NCBI GenBank assembly: GCA_024641255.1
Contig: JAHEDL010000121.1
Location: forward strand, 1-5,116
Length of the DNA: 5,116 nt
Direction: 5' to 3'
From: Pseudorhodobacter sp.
GTDB taxonomy: Bacteria > Pseudomonadota > Alphaproteobacteria > Rhodobacterales > Rhodobacteraceae
Made by a program: the position numbers and the translations under genes. Shown here in pieces: positions 1-5,116 of the stretch. The first letter of the stretch is position 1, and the number at the start of each line of letters is the position of its first letter. Under the pieces are notes generated by a model. That model saw only the letters and a list, made by a program, of their open reading frames with translations. It did no database searches and had not been told where the DNA came from.

Positions 1-230
1 TCAACCAGACCTCGCTGGCGATCGAGGCGGCGATGGCGGGCCAAGGCATCGCGCTGACGCCGCGCTTCTATGTTGCGGATGATCTGGCCGCAGGAAAGCT
101 GGTTGCCTGTTTCAATCTGGACCTGCGGACAGGGGCCGATTTCTACATCGTCGCCCCGCGAAAGGTCCGCAACGCGCCACAAGTGACCGCAGTGCGGGAC
201 TGGTTGCGGGCACAGGCCGCGCGCGGCTGA
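1..230 (+). CDS. LysR-type transcriptional regulator, C-terminal fragment (5' end outside window)
   Basis: Frame 3 is open from the window start to the TGA at 228-230, giving about 75 residues. The residues around positions 33-110 (G-Q-G-I-A-L-T-P-R-F, then V-A-D-D-L-A-A-G-K-L-V) match the classic end of the LysR substrate-binding domain, where the effector-binding fold closes before the last helix. The fragment ends in an amphipathic segment with T-A-V-R-D-W-L-R, also typical of GcvA/AmpR-like LysR proteins. The N-terminal winged helix-turn-helix lies upstream and cannot be seen, so the target genes are unknown. The next gene on the same strand starts 159 bp later behind its own putative operator, so I do not expect co-regulation. 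The family call is fairly firm; the subfamily and function are not. Confidence 0.85.
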   Translation, partial: NQTSLAIEAAMAGQGIALTPRFYVADDLAAGKLVACFNLDLRTGADFYIVAPRKVRNAPQVTAVRDWLRAQAARG

Positions 231-329
231 CCCACCGGATTGCGTCATGGGCAACGAGGCACCTGACGATTGCGGCATAACAGCCGTCAAACTTTCCTGG
301 CGCCAATTTTTGCACGCTTAAATGCATGC

Positions 330-347
330 ATGCAATTTTTATTGCAT
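330..347. promoter_or_regulatory. Putative operator O1, perfect 18-bp inverted repeat upstream of the regulator gene
   Basis: The sequence reads ATGCAAT-TTTT-ATTGCAT, two perfect 7-bp arms around a 4-bp spacer, 42 bp upstream of the regulator start codon. The core GCAAT-N4-ATTGC recurs with the same spacing in the SDR/iolG divergent region. The half-site resembles the kind of palindrome bound by RpiR-type regulators such as HexR (TGTAAT-type arms). It overlaps a possible -35 element at 342-347, which would suit negative autoregulation. The palindrome is directly visible; its role as an operator is inferred. Confidence 0.65.
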
Positions 348-369
348 CATCCATTTGGCAAGCTATGCT
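342..369 (+). promoter_or_regulatory. Possible promoter of the RpiR/PBP1 regulator gene
   Basis: A TTGCAT box (342-347) is separated by 16 bp from TATGCT (364-369). Both match the sigma-70 consensus only partly (3/6 and 4/6). The start point would fall near 376, leaving a very short leader whose 5' end would overlap the AAAGGGG ribosome-binding site, which is a weakness of this call. The -35 lies inside the right arm of operator O1. Confidence 0.25.
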
Positions 370-389
370 TGGCGCAAAGGGGCTTGATC

Positions 390-1547
390 ATGCAAATGCA
401 AACGAAACCTGAGAACGCGACAGAGTTGCTGGCAGCATTGGCAGCTATGCAAGATAGCTTGGGAAAGGGTGGTCGTCGCCTGGCAACGTTCTTTGCCGAT
501 AACCTTGGTGCTAACGCTATGTTGTCGGCTTCCGAAGTGGCACAGCGTTGCGGCGTGAACGCGTCAACGGTGGTGCGTCTCGCGCAGGGTCTTGGTTATG
601 CGGGGTATCGCGAGTTTCAAGCGGTATTGCAGAACCAGTTGATGACGATAGCCCAAGCGCGAGCCCAAGATGCAGCATCCCCATTGCCATTTTCTGCGGC
701 GCGTTCGCTAAGGTTGCAGTTGTTGGCAGACTCTGGAAAGTCTTTCAACGAAGGGGCGGCTTCAGCGGCGCGCAGCTATTGTCGCCAAAACCCTGCTGTC
801 ACGATATCGGCCGATCTGCACCCATCTTATACCGTTGAGCCCGCCGACTTTGCTGCGCGGATTGTCACCGCCGCCGAAGCGTCAGACGGGATCATTCTGG
901 TTGCGCGCGACCATCCGGCGATCAACGATGCTGTGCGCCTTGTCACTGCCAAAGGTGTTCCGGTTATCTGCCTGACCACCGATCTGCCCACCTCTGGCCG
1001 AACGGCTTATGTCGGGTCGGACCAATATGTTTCGGGGGCAACGGCGGGGTGGCTTTGCGGTCGCATGTTGCCAGCCGGCAGCTCTGGCCGCGTGCTATTC
1101 GTTTATTCCGTGCCATTCCGCTGCCATCAGGACCGCGAGCAAGGCTTCCGTCACGTTCTGCGCACCGAGTTTCCGCATCTGGCTATCGACGAAAAGGTCA
1201 GCTCGGACGAGAGTGTTGACGTGATTTACGAAGCTGTGCGTCGCTATATCGCAAAAAACGGGCCGCCAGCGGCGGTTTACAACGTCTCGGGGGCAAATAT
1301 CGGGGTGGGGCGCGCCTTAGAGGATGAAGGGCTTAGCGATACGACGGTTTTCATCGGCCATGAATTAAACGCAAATTCAAGGTCTTTGCTGGAGCGTAAC
1401 ATCATGGATGTCACTATCGGACATGATTTCGACCGCGAGATTGCGCTCGCGGTCGACTGTATCAAGATGGCGCTTCAGGGGGTGCAACCGATCAACCGCA
1501 TCACGCAAAGTCAGGTTTTCACCCGGTTTAATTGCGCCACTTTTTGA
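390..1547 (+). CDS. Chimeric transcriptional regulator: RpiR-type HTH fused to LacI/RbsB-like periplasmic-binding-protein sensor domain
   Basis: The protein has 385 residues. Residues about 20-85 form an RpiR-type (HTH_6) DNA-binding domain: S-A-S-E-V-A-Q-R-C-G-V at 46-56, followed by N-A-S-T-V-V-R-L and G-Y-A-G-Y-R-E-F-Q. Residues about 107-365 do not form the SIS domain normally attached to this HTH. They resemble the type 1 periplasmic-binding fold of LacI-family sugar sensors: D-G-I-I-L-V-A-R-D-H-P at 166-176, G-V-P-V-I-C-L-T-T-D-L-P at 189-200, A-Y-V-G-S-D at 206-211, and D-R-E-Q-G-F-R at 248-254. There is no signal peptide, so it should act in the cytoplasm. The start at 390 is preferred because AAAGGGG (376-382) sits 7 bp upstream; an in-frame ATG at 270 would place the O1 palindrome inside the coding region. 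It most likely represses its own gene and the divergent dehydrogenase/transport genes, with a sugar or cyclitol as inducer (inference). Confidence 0.85.
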   Translation: MQMQTKPENATELLAALAAMQDSLGKGGRRLATFFADNLGANAMLSASEVAQRCGVNASTVVRLAQGLGYAGYREFQAVLQNQLMTIAQARAQDAASPLPFSAARSLRLQLLADSGKSFNEGAASAARSYCRQNPAVTISADLHPSYTVEPADFAARIVTAAEASDGIILVARDHPAINDAVRLVTAKGVPVICLTTDLPTSGRTAYVGSDQYVSGATAGWLCGRMLPAGSSGRVLFVYSVPFRCHQDREQGFRHVLRTEFPHLAIDEKVSSDESVDVIYEAVRRYIAKNGPPAAVYNVSGANIGVGRALEDEGLSDTTVFIGHELNANSRSLLERNIMDVTIGHDFDREIALAVDCIKMALQGVQPINRITQSQVFTRFNCATF

Positions 1548-1550
1548 CGG

Positions 1551-2369
1551 TTATAGCGTCAGTTTGCCATGCGGAGTGGGCGGTGCGAATTGATAAGCGC
1601 CCCAAACCGACTGATCAAAGTTGATCACTGACCCTGTCATCATGCCGGAATCGTCGGACGCAAGATAGGCAACTGCGCGCGCGACTTCTTCGGGCGCCAG
1701 CAGGCGCTCAAAGGGCTGTTCCGCAGCGGCTTTTTCAAGCCAATTTTCATCGGCACCGTGGTATTCCCGTTGCGTACGGTCTTCACCATCCGACGCCATC
1801 CAGCCGATGTTCAACTGATTGACGCGGATTTTGTTGCGCATCGCCGCGAAGGCGGTGTTGCGGGTAAATGTGGCCAGCGCCGCCTTGGACGCACAGTAAG
1901 GCGAAATGAAAGGTTGACCGGCCAGGGCCGAAGTCGACGCGATGTTAATGATCGCTCCGGCGGTGCCATCACGCACCATGCGCCGAATCGCTTCTTGCAT
2001 CAGGAAGAACGGCGCGCGGGTGTTGACCGCGAACATTTTTTCAAAAAGCGCCTCGTCGGTGGTCAGAATGTCGCCGCGATCGGTGATTCCGGCGGCATTT
2101 ACAAGAATATCGACCCGGCCGAAGGCGGTATCAAGCGCCTCAAATACCTTGCGACAGTCGGCAACATGCGCGAGATCCGCCTGCACGAATTGCACGTTGC
2201 AGCCGGTTTTGGCGTGGATTTCAGCCGCCACCGCCGCGCCTTTTTTGACGTTGCGTCCGCAGGTTACGATGCCTGCAGCCCCGGCCTGCGCCAGTTGCAG
2301 CGCGATGGCTGCACCCAAGCCCTGTGTTCCGCCGGTTACCACGGCGATTTTCCCATCTACTCTGTTCAT
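1551..2369 (-). CDS. Short-chain dehydrogenase/reductase (SDR), probable sugar/polyol/cyclitol dehydrogenase
   Basis: The protein has 272 residues, the normal size of a classical SDR. The cofactor-binding T-G-G-T-Q-G-L-G is at 12-19, N-A-A-G at 91-94, and the catalytic tetrad is complete: N116, S145, Y158 and K162 (Y-C-A-S-K), with the usual 13-residue Ser-Tyr spacing. The stretch after beta-6 reads V-N-Q-L-N-I-G-W-M at 183-191, so the customary Pro-Gly is Ile-Gly. The C-terminal segment M-T-G-S-V-I-N-F-D-Q-S at 254-264 is also family-like. The start at 2369 follows GAGAGG five bases upstream and sits where the SDR fold begins; the in-frame extension to 2498 would run through the control region. 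The gene is divergent from iolG and shares its control region, so a role in oxidising the imported compound or a derivative is likely. The substrate cannot be read from the sequence. Confidence 0.9.
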   Translation of the reverse strand: MNRVDGKIAVVTGGTQGLGAAIALQLAQAGAAGIVTCGRNVKKGAAVAAEIHAKTGCNVQFVQADLAHVADCRKVFEALDTAFGRVDILVNAAGITDRGDILTTDEALFEKMFAVNTRAPFFLMQEAIRRMVRDGTAGAIINIASTSALAGQPFISPYCASKAALATFTRNTAFAAMRNKIRVNQLNIGWMASDGEDRTQREYHGADENWLEKAAAEQPFERLLAPEEVARAVAYLASDDSGMMTGSVINFDQSVWGAYQFAPPTPHGKLTL

Positions 2370-2383
2370 CCAAGCCTCTCTGA

Positions 2384-2401
2384 CTGCAATGCGCATTGCT
2401 G
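2384..2401. promoter_or_regulatory. Putative operator O2 in the SDR-iolG divergent region
   Basis: The sequence reads CTGCAAT-GCGC-ATTGCTG. Its central 14 bp (2386-2399) are a perfect palindrome, GCAATGC/GCATTGC. It shares GCAAT-N4-ATTGC with O1 at identical spacing. A further CTGCAAT half-site follows at 2399-2405, exactly 15 bp after the first. O2 lies in the putative SDR leader, 15 bp before its start codon, and partly upstream of the iolG promoters. It is probably bound by the RpiR/PBP1 regulator (inference). Confidence 0.6.
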
Positions 2402-2418
2402 CAATTAGCACGAAGGAA

Positions 2419-2447
2419 TGTATATTGACAGGCATGCGTTTATGCAA
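2419..2447 (-). promoter_or_regulatory. Possible promoter for the SDR gene
   Basis: On the minus strand, TTGCAT (2447-2442) is followed after 17 bp by TATACA (2424-2419), each a partial sigma-70 match. The predicted start near 2412 would put operator O2 just downstream in the leader, where a bound repressor could block initiation or elongation. It lies back-to-back with the TTGACA box on the plus strand. Confidence 0.35.
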
Positions 2448-2453
2448 CAGATT
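2425..2453 (+). promoter_or_regulatory. Possible upstream promoter for iolG
   Basis: A perfect TTGACA (2425-2430) is followed after 17 bp by CAGATT (2448-2453), a weak -10 that keeps the key A2 and T6 positions. Transcription would start near 2460 and run through operator O3 before reaching iolG. Confidence 0.35.
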
Positions 2454-2470
2454 TTGCAAAAAGGGAATGA

Positions 2471-2498
2471 TTGACGCAATGAATAATGCGCAAATCAT
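2471..2498 (+). promoter_or_regulatory. Possible proximal promoter for iolG overlapping an operator
   Basis: TTGACG (2471-2476) and AATCAT (2493-2498) are 16 bp apart, matching sigma-70 boxes at 5/6 and 4/6. The start would be near 2505, giving an 18-base leader with AGAGGA as ribosome-binding site. Operator O3 fills the spacer and touches the -35, the classic arrangement for repression. Confidence 0.35.
2474..2491. promoter_or_regulatory. Putative operator O3, imperfect copy of the shared palindrome
   Basis: The sequence reads ACGCAAT-GAAT-AATGCGC. It keeps the GCAAT-N4-A(T/A)TGC core of O1 and O2, with one arm mismatch and identical 4-bp spacing. It lies 32 bp before the iolG start codon and inside a candidate promoter spacer. 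It is weaker than O1 and O2 as a palindrome, but its matching geometry and position support it. Confidence 0.5.
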
Positions 2499-2522
2499 GC
2501 GGAGATACGAAGAGGAAATGAA

Positions 2523-3533
2523 ATGCTAAGGATAGCGGTTCTTGGTTGCGGCCGGATCGGACAAATGCACGCAGCCAACGTGGCGCGGCATCCGCGTGCC
2601 GAATTGGCGATGGTTTATGATGTTTACGCCCCTGCCGCCGCCAAGGTTGCGCAGAGCTTGGGCGTAATCGCAGCCGAAAGTGCGGAAGCGGTTTTTGCCG
2701 ATGCTGCGGTTGATGCGGTTCTGATCGCCACAGCGACGCCAACCCATGCAGATTACATCGAGATGGCGATTGCGGCCGGCAAAGCGGTGCTATGCGAAAA
2801 GCCCATTGACCTCAATCTTGCGAGGGTGACCGCATGTGCGGCCAAGATCGGCAATACAACCATTCCGATCCAGTTGGGCTTTAACCGCCGTTACGACCCC
2901 GGCCACAGTGCCGCGCGCGCGGCCATGCTGGCGGGCGACATCGGCGATCTGCATCAGGTGATTATCACCTCACGCGATCCGGCTATTCCGCCCCGCGCGT
3001 ATCTTGAAGCGGCGGGTGGGCTGTTCCGCGACATGACGATCCACGACTTCGATCTTGCCCGCTTTATGCTTGGGGAAGAGCCGACCGAGGTGTTTGCAAT
3101 GGGCGGCGCGCTCATCGACCCGGCGCTTGGGGCTGAATTGAACGAGGTCGACAGCGCCATGTTCATCCTGCGCACCGCAAGTGGAAAGCAATGCCACATC
3201 AACAACTCACGCACGGCCGTATACGGCTATGACCAACGCGTCGAACTGATGGGCAGCAACGGCATGATCATTTCCGACAACCGCAAGCCGCATGAAATGC
3301 GCCGCTATGGGGCCAAGGCGGTGGAATGCAGCGAGCCTTATCAGTTTTTCTTCCTAGAGCGGTACAACGAAGCATTCATGGCCGAAATTGACGGCTTTGT
3401 GGATTGCGTCGAACAGGGCGCCAAACCTCTGGCAAGCTTTGACGATGGCCGCCGCGCGCTGATCTTGGCTGAAGCTGCCTATCTTTCAATGAAAGAGCGC
3501 CGCTTGGTCCAGGTTTCCGAAGTCAAAGCCTGA
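2523..3533 (+). CDS. iolG: IolG-like inositol 2-dehydrogenase (Gfo/Idh/MocA family)
   Basis: The protein has 336 residues, the usual length for myo-inositol 2-dehydrogenase, which oxidises myo-inositol at C2 to scyllo-inosose with NAD+ in the cytoplasm. The Rossmann motif G-C-G-R-I-G is at 8-13, with acidic D33 after beta-2 favouring NAD over NADP. The E-K-P motif gives catalytic K93. The G-G-L-F-R-D-M-T-I-H-D-F-D stretch at 165-177 supplies D170 and H174, matching the Lys/Asp/His catalytic set of Bacillus IolG. G-F-N-R-R-Y-D-P at 119-126 and A-V-Y-G-Y-D-Q-R-V-E at 232-241 are also characteristic of the IolG group rather than of generic family members. The start at 2523 is supported by AGAGGA at 2511-2516, six bases upstream. 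It heads the unit with the binding protein and ATPase. A related cyclitol or sugar may be the true substrate, since no other iol gene is visible here. Confidence 0.85.
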   Translation: MLRIAVLGCGRIGQMHAANVARHPRAELAMVYDVYAPAAAKVAQSLGVIAAESAEAVFADAAVDAVLIATATPTHADYIEMAIAAGKAVLCEKPIDLNLARVTACAAKIGNTTIPIQLGFNRRYDPGHSAARAAMLAGDIGDLHQVIITSRDPAIPPRAYLEAAGGLFRDMTIHDFDLARFMLGEEPTEVFAMGGALIDPALGAELNEVDSAMFILRTASGKQCHINNSRTAVYGYDQRVELMGSNGMIISDNRKPHEMRRYGAKAVECSEPYQFFFLERYNEAFMAEIDGFVDCVEQGAKPLASFDDGRRALILAEAAYLSMKERRLVQVSEVKA

Positions 3534-3702
3534 CGAAAGACTGGCAGCGCCCGCAAGGTGTTTGCCGAAAATTTGCAGTTGGCCGTTGGTCGAGGAGCCG
3601 GCCGCCAACCGCAAAGCAGACCCCTTTGCGGTTGCAAAGGGCCAAAGCGGTTGGCCGCAACCACGGCAAGAGGCCGCACAGAAAACCCAGTGGAGGAACA
3701 CA
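3534..3702 (+). other. Intercistronic region with overlapping inverted repeats between iolG and the binding-protein gene
   Basis: This 169-bp gap has no convincing gene. It holds an 11-bp perfect stem (3606-3616 with 3624-3634, 7-base loop), then a 6-bp stem (3640-3645 with 3651-3656, 5-base loop). CCAACCGC at 3605-3612 could instead pair with GCGGTTGG at 3647-3654, so two mutually exclusive folds are possible. No U-tract follows either stem, so these are unlikely to be intrinsic terminators. Comparable hairpins between enzyme and binding-protein genes often stabilise the downstream message so that the binding protein is made in excess. I saw no clear promoter. GGAGGA at 3692-3697 is the ribosome-binding site of the next gene. 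Confidence 0.55.
3606..3634 (+). repeat. Strong hairpin, 11-bp perfect inverted repeat
   Basis: CAACCGCAAAG (3606-3616) pairs perfectly with CTTTGCGGTTG (3624-3634) around the loop CAGACCC. The downstream bases are CAAAGGG, not a U-run. It is probably an RNA-processing or stability element; a protein-binding palindrome is an alternative. Confidence 0.6.
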
Positions 3703-4755
3703 ATGATTTTCAACCTAACGCGCCGTCAATCCGCCAAGACGCTGTTTTCCGCCGTTCTGGCCCTTGCCTTGTCGTCCGGTGTTAGCTTTGCCGAAGGCAA
3801 CGCCGACGTGATGATTGGCTTCACGCCGAAATTCCTGAAAGACGACTTCCAGACCCTGATGCTGGATCTGTCGAAGAAAGCTTTTGATGCCAAAGGCTTC
3901 ACTCTTGTTGGTGCCCCCGATCCGAACGGCGACATCGCGGCACAAGTTGACGCGCTGACCAACCTTATGGCCAACGGTGCCAATGTTATCGTGTTTGCGC
4001 CGCTGGACGCGGCTGGTATCGTTCCGGTCGTTGAAAAGGCCAACGAGGCAGGCGTTCTGGTGTTCTCGATCGACGATAGCCCTGCTGGTGGCAAAGTCAC
4101 CGCGACCGTGCGCGCTGATAACGTGAACGCGGGCGCGCAGGGTGCCGAAGAAATGGCAAAGCGTCTGGCAACCGCACCTTGTTCAAAAGACGACAGCTGC
4201 ATCGTTTTGGAACTGCAAGGCGCATTGACCACGCCGAACGGGCTTGACCGTTCGAAAGGCTTTGCGGAAACGCTGGCCAAACTGGCCCCAAAAGTGCAGA
4301 TCATCCAGCGCCCAACCGAATGGACTGCGGATATGGCGGCTGATGCCGCACAAAACGTGTTGACCCAGAACCCGAACCTTGCCGGCATCTTCATGGCATC
4401 GGAACTGATGGCAACGGCGGTGAACGCTCAGCTTTCTGCAGCAGGCAAAGGTGCGGCGGTTGGTGAGGATGGCGCGGTGATCAGGATCGCCATCGACGGC
4501 ACACCGCAAGGTTTGCAACTGATCCGCGACAAGGCGTTGGATGCGACCGTTTCACAACCACTGTCGGCCTACGCAACCAAAACCGCCGAGTTGATCGAAC
4601 TGGTTCACGGCGGCGGTAAGATCGAAATCGGCCCGCGCGATGATGGCCAAGTCATCGACACCCCGGTTGGTCCGCAATACCAGCTGAAAGCAACGCTGGT
4701 TACTGCTGAAAACGTCGACTCGCCTGATCTGTGGGCAAACCAAGTCGGCAAGTAA
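3703..4755 (+). CDS. Periplasmic substrate-binding protein of a CUT2-type sugar/cyclitol ABC transporter
   Basis: The protein has 350 residues. Residues 1-30 are a signal peptide: charged start with T-R-R-Q at 6-9, hydrophobic core at 14-24, and a V-S-F-A cleavage site before E31. The RR context is only weakly Tat-like. The mature part is a type 1 periplasmic-binding fold related to RbsB and inositol-binding proteins: G-A-N-V-I-V-F-A-P-L-D at 92-102, S-I-D-D at 122-125, L-D-R-S-K-G-F at 181-187, I-D-G-T-P-Q-G at 264-270, and V-S-Q-P at 283-286. R183, D265 and Q285 align with RbsB ligand contacts. S233-E234 stands where ribose-type proteins have Asn-Asp, suggesting another ligand. C160 and C166 may form a disulfide. 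The start at 3703 has GGAGGA five bases upstream; an in-frame ATG at 3562 would bury the signal peptide. The ligand is inferred to be an inositol-like compound from the iolG neighbour. Confidence 0.9.
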   Translation: MIFNLTRRQSAKTLFSAVLALALSSGVSFAEGNADVMIGFTPKFLKDDFQTLMLDLSKKAFDAKGFTLVGAPDPNGDIAAQVDALTNLMANGANVIVFAPLDAAGIVPVVEKANEAGVLVFSIDDSPAGGKVTATVRADNVNAGAQGAEEMAKRLATAPCSKDDSCIVLELQGALTTPNGLDRSKGFAETLAKLAPKVQIIQRPTEWTADMAADAAQNVLTQNPNLAGIFMASELMATAVNAQLSAAGKGAAVGEDGAVIRIAIDGTPQGLQLIRDKALDATVSQPLSAYATKTAELIELVHGGGKIEIGPRDDGQVIDTPVGPQYQLKATLVTAENVDSPDLWANQVGK

Positions 4756-4782
4756 GTAAACAAAAGCGTGGATCTGAAGATC

Positions 4783-5116
4783 ATGGAAAACATTCGGCCC
4801 ATCGTAGAGATGCGCAACATCTCTAAGACCTTTGGTTCCACGCGTGCCCTTAAAGGCGTGGATTTCACTGTTATGCATGGTGAAGTTCACGCCCTTTTGG
4901 GGCGAAACGGCGCGGGCAAAAGCACACTGGTTTCAACAATGAGCGGGCTGGTCGCCTCTGACACTGGCACCATCCGCATTGATAGCACCGAAGTTGTGGC
5001 CAATGGCCTGCCCTATGCCGCAAAAATCCGCAATGACATCGCGCATGTGCAGCAGACGCCGCAACTGTTCAACCTGCTGACAGTGGCCGAAAATCTGTTT
5101 CTAGAGAACCCGGCGG
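4783..5116 (+). CDS. ABC transporter ATP-binding protein (RbsA/MglA class), N-terminal fragment (3' end outside window)
   Basis: The first 111 residues are visible and the frame is open to the window edge. Walker A is G-R-N-G-A-G-K-S-T at 40-48, followed by T-M-S-G-L at 52-56, and the Q-loop glutamine is Q91 within H-V-Q-Q-T-P. The L-T-V-A-E-N-L-F-L segment at 99-107 is typical of the first half of the tandem-ATPase proteins that energise CUT2 sugar importers. The usual Walker A residue in that class is Glu, here Arg41. The Walker B and signature motifs lie beyond the window. It starts 27 bp after the binding protein's stop and is surely co-transcribed with it. The ATG at 4783 has only a poor ribosome-binding site (GGA at 4770-4772); an in-frame GTG at 4768 would add five residues. 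Which start is used is uncertain. Confidence 0.9.
   Translation, partial: MENIRPIVEMRNISKTFGSTRALKGVDFTVMHGEVHALLGRNGAGKSTLVSTMSGLVASDTGTIRIDSTEVVANGLPYAAKIRNDIAHVQQTPQLFNLLTVAENLFLENPA

Noticed and set aside
265..288. GACG/CGTC and CGGC/GCCG short repeats after the LysR gene as a terminator
   Set aside because: The stems are only 4 bp, and no U-tract follows.
298..312. TGGCGCCA palindrome followed by a T-run as a terminator for the LysR gene
   Set aside because: The palindrome has no loop-forming room and the stem would be too short; it is more likely chance.
323..333. TGCATGCATGC as a tandem repeat or CRISPR-like element
   Set aside because: It is under three units of a 4-bp repeat next to the operator; there are no repeat-spacer arrays, tRNA, rRNA or insertion-sequence ends anywhere in the window.
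270..389. In-frame upstream extension of the regulator to an ATG at 270
   Set aside because: It would translate through the O1 palindrome and lacks a good ribosome-binding site, while 390 has AAAGGGG at proper spacing and the RpiR domain starts after it.
1758..2408. A 216-codon open frame on the plus strand opposite the SDR
   Set aside because: It is antisense to an SDR with all catalytic motifs, and its predicted protein has no recognisable domain.
2370..2498. In-frame upstream extension of the SDR to 2498 on the minus strand
   Set aside because: It adds 43 residues unlike any SDR N-terminus and would cover the divergent promoter region; GAGAGG precedes the start at 2369.
3562..3702. Upstream extension of the binding protein to the ATG at 3562
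   Set aside because: It would place 47 residues ahead of a normal signal peptide and translate the hairpin region; GGAGGA clearly marks 3703.
3726..4394. A 222-codon open frame on the minus strand opposite the binding protein
   Set aside because: It mirrors the codon structure of a clear periplasmic-binding protein and shows low-complexity Ala/Ser/Pro composition with no domain.

Overview
The window looks like a roughly 55-60% GC alphaproteobacterial chromosome segment. The style of the RpiR-type, LysR-type and sugar-ABC proteins suggests Rhodobacterales or Rhizobiales, but this is an impression from sequence style and not a database result. It carries the beginning of a carbohydrate or cyclitol (inositol-like) uptake and oxidation locus with its own regulator.

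Layout. Positions 1-230 (+) hold the C-terminal end of a LysR-type regulator, probably the last gene of an unrelated neighbourhood. Positions 231-389 are a regulatory gap with a perfect 18-bp inverted repeat. Positions 390-1547 (+) encode a regulator that joins an RpiR-type helix-turn-helix to a LacI/RbsB-like periplasmic-binding-protein sensor domain, an unusual pairing. It converges with a short-chain dehydrogenase at 1551-2369 (-), with only 3 bp between the two stop codons. Positions 2370-2522 are a divergent control region. Positions 2523-3533 (+) encode an IolG-like Gfo/Idh/MocA dehydrogenase. After a 169-bp intercistronic region rich in inverted repeats come a CUT2-type (ribose/inositol class) substrate-binding protein at 3703-4755 and an ABC ATPase starting at 4783 that runs off the window end. 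The permease and further enzymes presumably lie downstream.

How it fits together. The binding protein and ATPase would import a sugar or cyclitol. IolG, and perhaps the SDR, would oxidise it or a derivative. The RpiR/PBP1 chimera would sense the ligand, or a product, in the cytoplasm. The main result of the hunt is a shared motif, GCAAT-N4-A(T/A)TGC. It is found upstream of the regulator (332-345) and twice in the SDR/iolG divergent region (2386-2399 and 2476-2489), always with the same geometry. It is a strong candidate operator for the chimeric regulator and ties the three transcription units into one small regulon.
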